A stretch of 64,000 nt of DNA. It comes from Malus domestica (Eukaryota > Streptophyta > Magnoliopsida > Rosales > Rosaceae). The position numbers and the translations under genes were made by a program. Location of the stretch: assembly GCF_042453785.1 (NCBI RefSeq), contig NC_091675.1:2554501-2618500 (forward strand), written 5' to 3'. Under the pieces are notes generated by a model. The model had not been told where the DNA came from, ran no database searches, and saw nothing but the letters and a program-made list of their open reading frames with translations. Shown here in pieces: positions 36,764 through 61,240 of this stretch; the first letter of the stretch is position 1; every line of letters starts with the position of its first letter.

Positions 36764-36843
36764 TTGGATGGTATGCAAATTAATTGGATGTTATGCAAGT
36801 TGATTGGATATTATGCAAGTTGATTGGATATTATGCAAATTGA
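36764..36843. repeat. 20-bp unit repeated four times between the two transposon genes
   Basis: TTGGATATTATGCAAGTTGA and close variants occur four times head to tail, at 36764, 36784, 36804 and 36824, just before the Myb-like gene. It may be a simple expansion or part of that gene's promoter. Confidence 0.85.
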
Positions 36844-36889
36844 TTATTTGTATGGTATTTTCCTTCATTAAAATATTTTTTGTTTAGGT

Positions 36890-37880
36890 ATGGATAACGA
36901 AAATTTTTTGAATGCTACTCAAGAGCCAAAAGGAAGAAGGCGTAAATGGGAAGCATTTGAGGAAGAAGTATTACTAGGAGTTCTTGAGGATTTTGTTGCT
37001 CGGAAGCAACGGTGTGACACCGGTGCTTTCAAACAAAGTACTTTGGTTGAAATAGCAAAAACTGTCAATGTTTTATGTCCTCATTCAAATATAAAGGTAA
37101 ATCCACATATTGAATCCAAGTTGAAGAAATGGAAAAAAACATATAGTATGGTCGTTGACATGATAAACACAAGTGGATTTGCATGGAATGATGTCAAAAA
37201 GTGCGTTGAAGTTGACAGTGATGACGCATGACAAACTTATGTGCAGGTTCATATCCTATTTTATTTATGCATTAGTTATATTCTTGCTGCTATATTTGTT
37301 ACGCATGCTAAATTTTAGTTTTGCTATGTTGATATAATCTTAGAGAAATAAAGAAGCCGATGGATGGAGAAGCAAACCTTTTCCACTGTTTGATAGATTT
37401 GCATATATATTTGGAAAAGATCGGGCTACGGGTAATGTAGCCGAAACCCCTGCTCAAATGATGGAGGAACAAAGTCATGATCATGTTGGTGAAAGTGATA
37501 TTGGAGGTGAAAATTTTGTTTCTTCAATGAACCAACAAAGCCAACAAAGCACCCCATCTGAAAATAGCCAAAGAAAGAGGAAAAGAGCTGTGGGAAGTTC
37601 AAATGATGGAACCGAGGCAATTATCAGTGGACTGAAAGATTTTTATGTTGAAAGTGGGAAGAGGATGCAAATGGTAACTGAAGCTTTAGTTCAAGGTACT
37701 GCAGATCATACTGACATAGCTAATGAACTTGAAGCAATGGGTCTCTCTCCTATGGATCAAATTGATGCATTGTCTCTTATTTTGGATAAACCAAAAAATG
37801 TGGGAGTGTTCAGGGCAATCAAACCGGAACTCAAGAAAGTGTTCTTCCAAAGGCTTTTAAGCGACAACGCAAGCGGATGA
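36890..37880 (+). pseudogene. Harbinger Myb/SANT-like DNA-binding protein (ORF1), one nonsense codon
   Basis: Two exons, 36890-37246 and 37344-37880, read in one phase for 298 codons. The N-terminal half has the Myb/SANT-like (trihelix-type) domain: RRKWEAFEEEVLLGVLEDFV, then KVNPHIESKLKKWKKTYSM and FAWNDVKKCVEVDSD. The C-terminal half is acidic and Ser/Gln-rich with a basic RKRKRA patch, followed by a conserved helical tail (LEAMGLSPMDQIDALSLIL, FFQRLL). In plant Harbinger elements this partner binds the ends and carries the transposase into the nucleus. A single TGA at 37229-37231 replaces what is usually Trp in DAWQ.YV; the frame is otherwise whole. It resembles host L10-interacting MYB-domain proteins, but its place inside the element settles its origin. 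Confidence 0.82.
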
Positions 37881-38510
37881 GGATTTTAGCTAATGTTAAC
37901 ATGGATGTATTTTAATAACGTTAACATGGATGTATTTTATTAATCATACAATCTTATGTTATGACTTATAACTTAGCTTTGCACTAGTATTTTGGCTTAT
38001 GTTAACTAGCCATTTTGTAAATTATGGAGATCTATTTTGGCTAATGTTAACTAATGTTAACTAGGATTTTCTAAATTATGGAGATCTTATGTACTTGTAT
38101 TTGTTGAAGTTGCATGTATTGGGCACTATTATTTTTCTTCTGTTGGGTGATAGAGTTTAAATCAAGCTACATTTGCAAATTAAACCCAATTCTATTAGCA
38201 GGTAATAGAAACAAAACAATTGTCAATTTTTTTTAAGATTCATAATATACATGGCAAAAATATGCTCCAATTAACCCATATCATGAGATTTATAGCATTA
38301 CTCTATTACACAATGGCAAAAATTTGTAGTCCTAGTCTAAGCAAACACAAATCTGGTGAACAGTACTGTTTTTCTTATCCTGCTTCTTAGTCCGAGACTG
38401 CACCAAACGCTTCACTAAGTTAGTCCAGCTTAGTCCAGTCTAAGCCAGTCCAGCTTAGTCCCGGCAGCTAGTCCAGTCCGAGACAGTCCGGCGCAACAAA
38501 CGCACCCTTA

Positions 38511-39648
38511 AAGTACTAATTATTAATTAATATAATGATGGTTCTTTGGTTCATATAAGTATGCTCAAAAGAATCGTAAGAAAATCAATGGCGAACCCTT
38601 CAAGCTACTTAAAAGAAATTAAGAAAATAGTTAATTAGTATACTTTAAAATCACGATTAAATATATTCTCTCGTTACTTTCCTCTAATTTGAAGGCATGG
38701 ACATGATTAACTAAGATACTTAATTAAACTTGGCCAACCTGGTTGAGTGAGTATGGTTCATGTGGGGTTTCCGATGATCTAATGGTCCTACGCTTTCAGT
38801 AGTGATTCCTGACAATCAAGTACTACTGGTTGTTAATTATCTTATTAATAATTATTAAACTAGTAATCCAAAAAAATAATTAAATTAGGGTGTATGTTGG
38901 ATTATGTCTCTACAAGAAATCCAGCATTTTTTCCACACTAATTCGTATTTAATTTGTAGCATAAGTTAGGAGGATATCATAGTTTAGGTGGGTTCATAAA
39001 ACAAATGGGCAATATTGTAGTTTTTTGGTGTCGGTGAAAATAGAGAGATTTAGGTTTCTTGCCCTAAACCCTAAACCCTAAACCCTAAACCCTAAACCAC
39101 AAACCACTAGAGAGTTGAAATTTTGAGCTATGAGGTACAAATTAGTTGTTCCACAACGACTAGAGTGTTTACTTAATTAGAACGGAAGATATTATGAATC
39201 GAGAAAAAGAAAGAAGGAATGGGTATCAGATGTCTAGAGAAGGCTATATTCCGAAAGTGCATTTGGGAATATAACTGAAACTACGTTAGATGTCCAGAGA
39301 AGTGGATTGTTTGATGGGAAATGCAAAATTCTGAGGCAACTCGGTTGGATCAAAGGATTCTCATGCATACAGGTATGGGTATGGCACTGAGTCGAATAAA
39401 GGATGGATGTTCCTCCAGAGGCATTATGCAGTAGAAGCATGTCATGCTCCGAAAACTACCGTCAACAATCAAGCAACTCAACTTGTGAACTTTTGATAAG
39501 GGAAATGTATCTTATAAATGGTCAAAAGAAGGTCCAGCATTTTTTCCAGTTATTTTGAGGTTTATAGACGCGACGATAAACACCAAAAAAAAAGAAAATA
39601 AAATGGTATAAATTAAGACTCGCAGCCTAGAAAGTAACATAACTCCGA
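38511..39648. other. Spacer between the transposon and the PICKLE-type gene
   Basis: AT-rich, with no gene recognised. It contains the telomere-like repeat at 39062-39096. The last part is the 3' UTR side of the PICKLE-type gene. Confidence 0.5.
39062..39096. repeat. Interstitial telomere-like repeat, five CCCTAAA units
   Basis: Five perfect head-to-tail copies of the plant telomere heptamer, followed by decayed remnants (CCACAAACCAC). It is far too short to be a telomere and sits between genes. Confidence 0.9.
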
Positions 39649-53423
<13,775 letters not shown>

Positions 53424-54494
53424 ATTCTGCAAGAAGGGAATGGGGAGATAAACTGAGTCAGCAACTGGATCATACATGAGAAACTGGGAAAGAAGTTCTT
53501 ATCAACTAATTTAAGTAATTCTACCTTAAATGGTCCAACCACTGTGATATCTACACACTAAACACAGTAGTCTTCTGTTTAGAATTAATTAGAAATATTT
53601 CTTTATAACACAGGAAAACCCATCTATCTAACAATATTTTCCACTCTTGAAATCTCTACTTGTTAACATTTTTTTTGTGAGCTTCATACGCCTGAAAAGT
53701 TTAAAATGACATTGTGCATCATATGCAATGCAAATATGATTATGCGAGCACAATCTGAATTAGCAGAAATAATTACTTAGTATTGCTAAAATGATCAACT
53801 AAATTTAGCAAGATGCTATTATCTTCAACCAAAATGTCAATATAATAATTCCATAAACTGAACAAATGAAACGTTATACAGAAAACCAATTAAATACAAG
53901 ACCTACATGGTAGGGAAAGAAAAATCCTTGTAATCCTACAATAAAGAAATTACCCCAACCCGCCTACCTACAATACAAAAGCAGTTCTTTGGAACAATAA
54001 TGGGATCATTTAATGGTAAGCCATAAATGATGAAAGAAAAAGTGCACCTGTACGCGCATACGTAGATGGATTGTACAAAAATACATACAACTACACACTC
54101 ACGCGCATACACAAGCACATCCACATGCATAGAACATCATAATCAAGGAATCAAGAACGTTCACGCAATCCATATATGCTAGGAACAAACTCGTAAGAAT
54201 TCCTCATTTATGAAGACTCTCATTTTTCTTATTCGAACCAACATAAAAACCATTTTGCATTATCAACATTACATAGTTCACAACACGTCAGGTTGCTTAC
54301 CCAAGAATAAAGAAACTCATGCAAGAAATAAAACTTAAGAGCTGAAACTTCAAGCAACCAACTCCACAATGAATTGAACACACCAAACAGCAGTACAACA
54401 TATAAAGTGATTCTCATTGAGAAAGCAATTTAATGAAAAAATACCTCCGTGTATCAAAACAGCAAACAACCCTACAAGTCCAAATTCACAAACC

Positions 54495-55195
54495 ACATGA
54501 GGGTTTCTTGGACAGAAAAATTCAAAATTCCCCATGACCACTTCTTGGTCACTTAGTGGAGTGATATATTTAAAACAAAATTTAAATCACATTAGTAAAA
54601 GCAGAAAAAAAAAAAAGAAAAAAAAAGAACCCTAAAAGACCAAAATTCACAACCCATTTGAAGGTTCCTATAGCAAAGAATAATTAGAATTTCCCACCAC
54701 TTCTCGGTCACTCAGAGGAGTGATGTGTTTTCGACAAATATAAAAACAAAAAACCCATTTGTAAAAACAGCAAACCAACCCTAAAAGGCTAAAATTCACA
54801 ACTCATCTGAAGGGTTTCTTGTGCAGAAAAATTAAAAATTTCCCACCAATACTGGTCACTCAGTGAAGTTATATGTTTAAGCTAAACCCACAACGAAAAG
54901 CACAAAACCTGTTTGCAAAAACAGCAAAACAACCCTAGAATCCTGAAATTACAACACATCTGAAGGGTTTCCTGAACAGAAAAATCAGAATTTTCCCACC
55001 ATTTCTTAGTTACAACTTAGTTAACTATTGGTGTCTGATTGATGAACGCAAAGTGAAAACACACACAAAACCCTGTTAGCAAAAACAGAAAAAGAACCTA
55101 AAAAGCTCAAAATTCAGAAAACCATTTGAAGGGTTTCTTGGACATCAAAATTCACAAACCATCTCTTTGCACTTAGTGAAGTGATACGTGAGTGT
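54495..55195. repeat. Degenerate ~150-bp tandem repeats in the PICKLE leader intron
   Basis: A unit marked by GAAGGGTTTCTTG, AGAAAAATT, TTTCCCACCA and GGTCACTCAGTGGAGTGATA recurs about five times (near 54500, 54660, 54808, 54962 and 55130). Each is followed by an A-rich stretch with AAAAACAGCAAA and AACCCTAAAA. Copies differ by many substitutions, so the array is old. It fills the 5' end of the ~1.8-kb intron just after the leader exon. Confidence 0.7.
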
Positions 55196-55251
55196 TTAAT
55201 TAAGAATATATTAGCGTAATTAAAATGTCTTAAGGGAAGAGAGGGCGTTAC

Positions 55252-55409
55252 CGGAGCTCAGTGGATCTGGGGGACCAATTATTTCGAAAGTGTGCCTGAA
55301 GCCCCCTGAATCCAAAAACGCCCGAGTTTGGAGCGGGTTAGAGAAAGATGAAACGAAATACAATAAAATAAAAAATATAAATGGAAAATAAAAAAGAAAA
55401 GCGGTGAGT

Positions 55410-55440
<31 letters not shown>
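55252..55440 (-). other. PKL: Probable leader exon and core promoter of the PICKLE-like gene
   Basis: On the minus strand a GA/CT-rich stretch (about 55410-55440) leads into a C-rich region and ends at GAGCTCCG|GTAACGCC, a good splice donor at 55252/55251. The acceptor TTGCAG lies at 53427, giving an intron of about 1.8 kb before the ATG. The transcription start is not defined. Confidence 0.55.
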
Positions 55441-57256
55441 GATGGGAAATGATTTTCTTACCCCTCGGACACTGTAGAGGATTTTCGGCGTGGAAACTCT
55501 GTTTACTTGGGGGGCTTTATAAAGCTCTAATTTTGGGTTGGCATGGAAATATTAAGGTTGTCGAAGGATCTTAAGGTCTTTTCACGTTACATATTACGGG
55601 TTAGGTTTCGAAATTTGTTTTATCTCGGGGACTAGAATATAATTTGGTTGGGACGTGGATTATTATTTCATTATAATCCTAGTAAATGTATTTTCAACAC
55701 CTTTAGGGGATGTATTTTGTAATAACTGTAAAATTGTGTAGAAATTATATTGCAAGTGTAGTTCTCTCTTTGGTGATGATTGTAGCTAGGTTTTCTTATT
55801 TTTTTTAATTTCTTGGTCGTGAAGTATTATAGGTTTTGTTGCAATTTGAGCGCCAAATGGCGTACTTACAAACAAATAGATCTGATTGAATTGAAAAATG
55901 AAAAGATTTAATGCGGTTTTATCTTATTTTAGTAATGAATGTTGCAGTTGTTACGTGATAGTATATAAAATAATGATCAAGGAATCAAAAGATAATTTTG
56001 TATGTTCTATTTAAACGAAGCGTTATTTTGTTTATAACATTAACTTTACCCTTTCAATATGACGGCGTTGACTTCCAGATAATAGATATTATAGGGTGCA
56101 ACGATCACACATTAATGTTTCATTTTAAAAAACACGTGATTTATATACAATTTGTATCAAACGTGATGCTAGTGGCACCGACAAAACACAATTGACACGT
56201 ATTGATCGAATAAACCTCATGTCAGTGATGACCGATTTCAAAAAATATCTCAACAAAGCACATTTGACACGTTTAAGTAGAAGTTAGAAGGTAACAATGA
56301 TTTAAAAGGACTGGACAACTAAGTGGTGTTATACTGATATTGTGTCGTTATCGAGTTTGCTTATCCAACTGGAAAGTTAAACCGTTACTTTCTAATTGGT
56401 GAAATCAACGTATCGTTGTCAACAAAATTTGAAGAATCTATGTAAATGTGGTGAGTAACAGAACATTAGACTTCACACCCAAGAAAGAACTTGGTCATGG
56501 GAATTTCACTCACAGCCCAAATAAAACAAGTACAAAAATGACAGAGAAAAAATAAAGTACCACCCCCTGGTAACAAAAGCTGAAACATTGTGGACACATG
56601 CAAATTACTAAAAGCTTCAAGGACCATCTCGCAAATGTCCTTAAATTGTTAGTGTTTATCTTCAAATTGCCCATCCGATGCAGAGGCGTTACATGTTGAG
56701 ATACGAAGGACAACCGGGATTCCGGCATGCTCATAAATCTAGTTAAGATTTGGTTATTCATTTTGACAGGTGGATGTCACGCGGTGCATTCACAGACCCG
56801 AAACGTATTTAATTGGGAAAAGAAAAAAAAGAAACGTATTTACTCTTTTTCTACTTCTATCTAATCACCAATTTAAAATATAGTTTTTGAAACAAATAAT
56901 TTAAATTGTAAACAAGCGTTCAATGCATATAACCGTTATTGTAAAAAAAGATATTCCTTTTCTTTTTATTTCCTGTAAATGGTCGGATTTTTATTTAAAT
57001 TCCAATTAGGATGAAAGTGCATGGATTTGGTAAATTGGGACGCAGTTATAATATATACTTTCTATTTTCTTCTATGAGATAAATAGATAAATAAAATTCG
57101 AAATTGACTAAAAATGGTAATTAGGAAATTAAAATCTAAAAAGGCTGAAAGCCCAGGTCCAAACGTAGAAGCCCATATGAAGATGTCTGACTAAAATAAG
57201 CAAGCAAAAGGCCCACGTGAATATAAAGTGGAATTAGAAAGATAAAAAGGGAATTA
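55441..57256. other. Spacer between PICKLE-like gene and tRNA gene
   Basis: AT-rich upstream region of the PICKLE-like gene. I recognise no gene, element end or array in it. Confidence 0.5.
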
Positions 57257-57281
57257 TGCGGTGAAGGTGGATCGAACACCT

Positions 57282-57324
<43 letters not shown>

Positions 57325-57329
57325 CCCGC
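57257..57329 (-). tRNA. tRNA-Phe (anticodon GAA)
   Basis: A 73-base cloverleaf reads on the minus strand from GCGGGGATAGCTCAGTTGGG to CACCTTCACCGCA. The D arm has AGCTCAGTTGGGAGAGC; the anticodon loop is ACTGAAGAT with GAA at positions 34-36; the T arm is AGGTG-TTCGATC-CACCT with a fully paired stem. The acceptor stem pairs except for a G-A at 5-68, which plant nuclear tRNA-Phe is known to have. There is no intron and CCA is not encoded, as usual for nuclear genes. Minus-strand T-runs lie a short way downstream. Confidence 0.96.
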
Positions 57330-58319
57330 AAGTGTGATCTTACACCTTAAAAGTTATTTATTTAATTGTTCTCCAAAGGACGACGAGAAAACAAAATCTT
57401 ATGCAGTTTAGATAAGTTCATACTTCAATTTCCTGTAACGTAACTGGAAAGAGCGGAACAACCTTTAGACCAAGGTTGACTCCAACCCAATTTTAAATTT
57501 AGAAAAGTTCATAGTTCGATTTCGGGTAAGAGTGAAACCACCTTTATACTAGGGTCGACTTCAACTCAATTTTGAATTTAGATAAGTTCATAGTTCCATT
57601 ACTGGTAAGGACGGAAGCACCTTTAGACCAGGATCGACTCCAACCCAATGCAAACTTTGGATTAAATTGGCTTGGTGCTCATCCTTCAAATAAAATGTCT
57701 CCAAAATCTGCCAAACATGCATTTCAAATTTCAACTAGAGGTGGAACCCGTTAGGTTTCGTTTTGGTCGGTTTCAGTCCAAAAAAATCCACTCCCTTTCA
57801 ACCAAAGCGAATCATGTCCGGCAAATGAAACAAACTCAGATGTAAGACAGAGGAAACAACATAAGATGAAAACACCTGATGTATGTTGGAATTATACAAC
57901 TTAAAAAGTAAGTGAAAAACACTAGTTGAACGATACTTTACAAGGTAAAAAACATATACCACTTCCATTTTTTCCTAAAGCAACTCTTCTTTGTTCTTTC
58001 AAAAGCATGAAAAATACTACCACAAATCTACACTAGAAGTCCTAAGCTGTCCGACGCCGCAACCCGACTCTGCCCTTGGTTTGATAAGAAGGCGGCAGCA
58101 GAATAAAATGACAGTTACGATATAACTTTCCAAGGTGTTTATGTATCAAGTATACAAACTGCATTCCATGGGGTAAATAGTCTCTTCAGGATGAATGCTT
58201 GGAGCTGACTATGATTATCTGCGCAAAAACAGGCCTTCGATTCCCCATATGATGCGAGAAAACTCCCAAAACTGGTGAAAAGCAGAAATTCATTATAAAG
58301 ACTAACACTATCTACCTAT
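57330..58319. other. Spacer with three ~85-bp tandem repeats
   Basis: Three diverged units beginning TTTAGATAAGTTCATA start at 57408, 57498 and 57577, each followed by a GGTAAGRNNGGAANCACCTTTA block and TCGACTCCAACCCAA. The right part, from about 57950, is probably the 3' UTR of the minus-strand DOMON gene. No gene is seen. Confidence 0.55.
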
Positions 58320-61040
58320 CTATCTGTTCAGAGGCTCTAACTGGACTTCCACTCTTCCTGACGATTGCGATTCTTTCTCCGAGTGTATTCCGTTCGGACT
58401 CAACAGATCAACAGAGTCATCTTCCTCAAGGTTTCCCAGCACCCAATTGCTTCTTCCAAAACTTCTATCCCTCCTCTGTTGTTTTTCACGGTATTCCAGA
58501 TACAGAACCATCAATGCACCCATCAAGAACCAAACTATCAATGCCCAATTAAGTCCGTGAACATTTTCACCGTCATATCTATCTCCTAAATGCTTCATTC
58601 CGCTGAAAAGTGCTGCAATTCCTACAACAAAGGCGCATCTCCCACCGATCACATGAAAGTACTCCCAGAGAATCCTTTTAGAGGAAACCTCCTCTCCATG
58701 ACCTGGTCTTTTGGGCCTTAGGTATGCATTAACCGGTTGTACACAGACCAAAAGTAATGCAGCCATCCCAAACTTAACATGTAATGAGCTGACAAAGAAA
58801 CCCCGAAGCTCAGCAACAGCAAAAAGAACGGCAAGTAGGATGATTGCCAAACCTGAGTACTGCAAGTAAACATGAATCTTGAACCAACCGTCACCCTTAA
58901 CATGTTTCAAGTATCTAGCCGACAGTATTCCACCAGGAAGCAAGATACCCCAAGCGAGAAACATCATAAATCCATGTACAGCTAATACCGGCTGTAAATC
59001 CTGCTCCGCCTCTGCTGAACCACGTATAAGCATCACCCTAATAGGCCTACTGCTTGTAATGAAATGCATATTTTGTTCACTTAGATTCTCATCGGTCCAC
59101 GTAGCACCCATTGCCCAAACAACTTTAAGTGGAGTAGTGGGATCTATTCTGTTTTTACACTCCGGTTTATCACTCTTACCACATGACGGTTTCAAAGGAC
59201 GAGTGAACTCGAATGTAATGATGCCATTTTCAGACTTGCACCTCACATGAGTCAAATTCTCAGTTGTTGGATGTATACTCGAAGCATCCTTCCCGTTAAT
59301 CCAGTAAGTGTTTACCCGCCCTTTACCAATATTATCAATCCAACCCACATAGGAATAGCTGTTCACCATTCCTCTGCCAAACCCTATTGCTAAAAAACCG
59401 CTCTTCTTCTCACCACGAACTGCAATAGATATTGAGTGTTCTGACAAAGTCCAGAACAAGGTAACTTGCTGATCATCCAAAACAGCACTGTTGTTATACA
59501 TATCAGGCAGACCCCCATCAACCACCTGCACTTTCCAACCCATTTTCTGCTCGTAAAGAGATTGATAATATACTTGGTCCGGGGTATTCCTATCCGGTGC
59601 CCAAACCAATTCCTTAGGACTGGCTTGAACTCCTTGAGCTTCAGGGCCTCCTGCATAAATAGTCTCGGTAGTATTCCTTAGTGTAGCATTCCCACCAAGC
59701 GGGTCGGAAGTAATGTACATCGCAACATCATGCCCTGCTTGTATCGAGAACTTGACGGGCACCCCTCTTTCCACTCTCAACATCGGAGCCTCTTTCTTGT
59801 TAATGTACAAAACTTTTGAAGGGTTTGGCGGGTCTGGATAATTTAACGCCGGGCTGGAAGTAACAACTAGCGAGGCCTTGGCATCAGCGATAATGAGATG
59901 CTGATCCTCCTTTTCATCTGCATCTAAAGGACCCAAACAGTCATTCACATTTTCAGAAACATTCAGCACCAAATGCCCAAAAACCACACTCTTCGGTCCA
60001 CCATGGTTCTGGGGAAGATAGTAAGGCTGAAGAAGATCCGGTGGCCTAATCGGCCCTAATGCCCAAATGACCGTCATCTTCTCCGTATAATTCACCGCCA
60101 AATCGTACTTCTTGTCGTCGGAAACCAACGGCCTCTGGTACCTAATAAACGACACGGCGTCCCTCCTCTGCCCGTAAACCAATTTGGTATTGTTCACCTC
60201 TCTGCCATTCGGGCCGGACCCTTCGTATCTGGTATCGGGGCAAACCCCTTTCACCTCGCCATCCTTGGACAACGTACACTCACTGTACTTTGTGATGTAG
60301 AAATCGTTAGCAAACGGCATGCGGTCCTCTTTAAACCCGGCGACAGCGACATCGGCTCCGAGCATGAGCTCGGAAGTTGAATTCGGGTTGGCCCAGCCGA
60401 AAGCCATGTAATTCATGGTCCCTGTGGCGGCCTCCAACCCGATATCGATCGTATTCTCCTCAGCACTCAACGTCCATCGAACCCTATAATTCTTCGACAA
60501 AACCTTGCAATTCTCCAGCATCGTCGGCTCGGTATGAACCCGAACCCGATTCCTTCCGTTCCCTGAATTGGTTCCACTCGACGGCGACGGAGAAGGAGCC
60601 GATTCGGACGACGCGTTTCTGAAATCCCCGAGAATTACGTGCCCGAAGTCGGAAGCGGTGGGGACGTCCCACGCGGCGAGGACCTGGATCCGTTCCCAAG
60701 TGACATTTTCCGTCAAGCGCACGATAAAGCTGGCGCTTTTGTACGTCTCGTTGAGCTTCTGATCGGAGACGACGAAGCCGGCGGTGAGGTTGGTGAAATC
60801 GGGAGCCGCAGCGCCCCACCAGTGAACGTCGGAGCCAGGGAGCATGTCGAAATCGGAGACCTTGAAGGAGCAATCATCGATTATCTGAATGGAGCCGCGG
60901 AGCTGATGCTGGAGCATTTTGAATTCGGATTCAGAGTTGACGAGGGGGCTGGTCTTGGGGCAACCCGGATCGGCATGGCTGAATGCGAGGAGGAGGAGGA
61001 GGACGGAGAGAAACCCTAGGAAATTGGGTTTGCGAGGCAT
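58320..61040 (-). CDS. DM13/DOMON/cytochrome b561 domain protein (At5g54830-like)
   Basis: A single-exon frame of 906 residues, matching the unusual domain order and length of the plant At5g54830 type. Residues 1-23 form a signal peptide (FLGFLSVLLLLLAFSHA). A DM13 domain follows (~45-150, with SDFDMLPGSDVHWWGA), then a first DOMON domain (~180-330, NYRVRWTLSAEENTIDIGLE), a linker, a second DOMON-like domain (~530-690, VTLFWTLSEHSISIAVRGE) and a cytochrome b561 membrane domain (~690-860). The b561 part has the expected haem-binding histidines in VHGFMMF, KIHVYLQ, SLHVKFG and YFHVIGG, within five to six membrane helices. Such proteins are thought to pass electrons across membranes, with DOMON binding haem or sugar; the substrate of this one is unknown. 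Many N-glycosylation sites fit a surface or secretory-pathway protein. No defects seen. Confidence 0.93.
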   Translation of the reverse strand: MPRKPNFLGFLSVLLLLLAFSHADPGCPKTSPLVNSESEFKMLQHQLRGSIQIIDDCSFKVSDFDMLPGSDVHWWGAAAPDFTNLTAGFVVSDQKLNETYKSASFIVRLTENVTWERIQVLAAWDVPTASDFGHVILGDFRNASSESAPSPSPSSGTNSGNGRNRVRVHTEPTMLENCKVLSKNYRVRWTLSAEENTIDIGLEAATGTMNYMAFGWANPNSTSELMLGADVAVAGFKEDRMPFANDFYITKYSECTLSKDGEVKGVCPDTRYEGSGPNGREVNNTKLVYGQRRDAVSFIRYQRPLVSDDKKYDLAVNYTEKMTVIWALGPIRPPDLLQPYYLPQNHGGPKSVVFGHLVLNVSENVNDCLGPLDADEKEDQHLIIADAKASLVVTSSPALNYPDPPNPSKVLYINKKEAPMLRVERGVPVKFSIQAGHDVAMYITSDPLGGNATLRNTTETIYAGGPEAQGVQASPKELVWAPDRNTPDQVYYQSLYEQKMGWKVQVVDGGLPDMYNNSAVLDDQQVTLFWTLSEHSISIAVRGEKKSGFLAIGFGRGMVNSYSYVGWIDNIGKGRVNTYWINGKDASSIHPTTENLTHVRCKSENGIITFEFTRPLKPSCGKSDKPECKNRIDPTTPLKVVWAMGATWTDENLSEQNMHFITSSRPIRVMLIRGSAEAEQDLQPVLAVHGFMMFLAWGILLPGGILSARYLKHVKGDGWFKIHVYLQYSGLAIILLAVLFAVAELRGFFVSSLHVKFGMAALLLVCVQPVNAYLRPKRPGHGEEVSSKRILWEYFHVIGGRCAFVVGIAALFSGMKHLGDRYDGENVHGLNWALIVWFLMGALMVLYLEYREKQQRRDRSFGRSNWVLGNLEEDDSVDLLSPNGIHSEKESQSSGRVEVQLEPLNR

Positions 61041-61240
61041 GAGCAGTGCGAGATCCGGATCTGATCGGATCTTTGATGGGTTCGTGGGTTTGGATCCGAA
61101 TCACTGATTCTAATGTGTAATGCGAATTCAGAAAATTAAAGATAGTGAGAGAGCGGAGGGGATGATAAAATCACCTAGTGGCGGACATTGGTGATGCTCG
61201 CCGTCGATGAGCTGTGCTGTGTGCTTCGGGAGTAGAGAGA
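61041..61240 (-). promoter_or_regulatory. Leader of the DOMON/b561 gene, possibly with an intron
   Basis: Upstream of the ATG there is a plausible donor CACTAG|GTGATT on the minus strand near 61174 and an acceptor GAATCAG|TGATTC near 61107. A short leader intron of about 65 bases is therefore likely. Further upstream is a CT-rich stretch (61225-61245, minus strand). No TATA box is clear. Confidence 0.4.

Larger units (their letters stand above)
30893..38507 (+). mobile_element. PIF/Harbinger DNA transposon, full length
   Basis: The element is 7615 bases, bounded by TTA on both sides (30890-30892 and 38508-38510), the 3-base target duplication of this superfamily. Its ends are imperfect inverted repeats: GGGGCCGTTTGTT on the left and GGGTGCGTTTGTT read inward from the right (11 of 13 match). 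Subterminal GGACTGGACT motifs sit at the same distance from each end, and AGTCCAG is repeated many times on the right. It carries a GC-richer leader (~31020-31240), a very long leader or intron region filled with tandem repeats, a HARBI1-like transposase gene and a downstream Myb/SANT-like DNA-binding gene, both on the plus strand. Plant Harbinger elements need both proteins to move. Each gene here shows one in-frame nonsense codon, so the copy is probably not autonomous now but looks young. Confidence 0.9.

Noticed and set aside
39062-39096. A chromosome end or telomere
   Set aside because: Only five heptamers are present and genes continue on both sides; it is an interstitial repeat.
60377-61019. 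Overlapping frames on both strands across the DOMON/b561 gene's 5' end
   Set aside because: The region is GC-rich and coding on the minus strand; the other frames have no recognisable domain.
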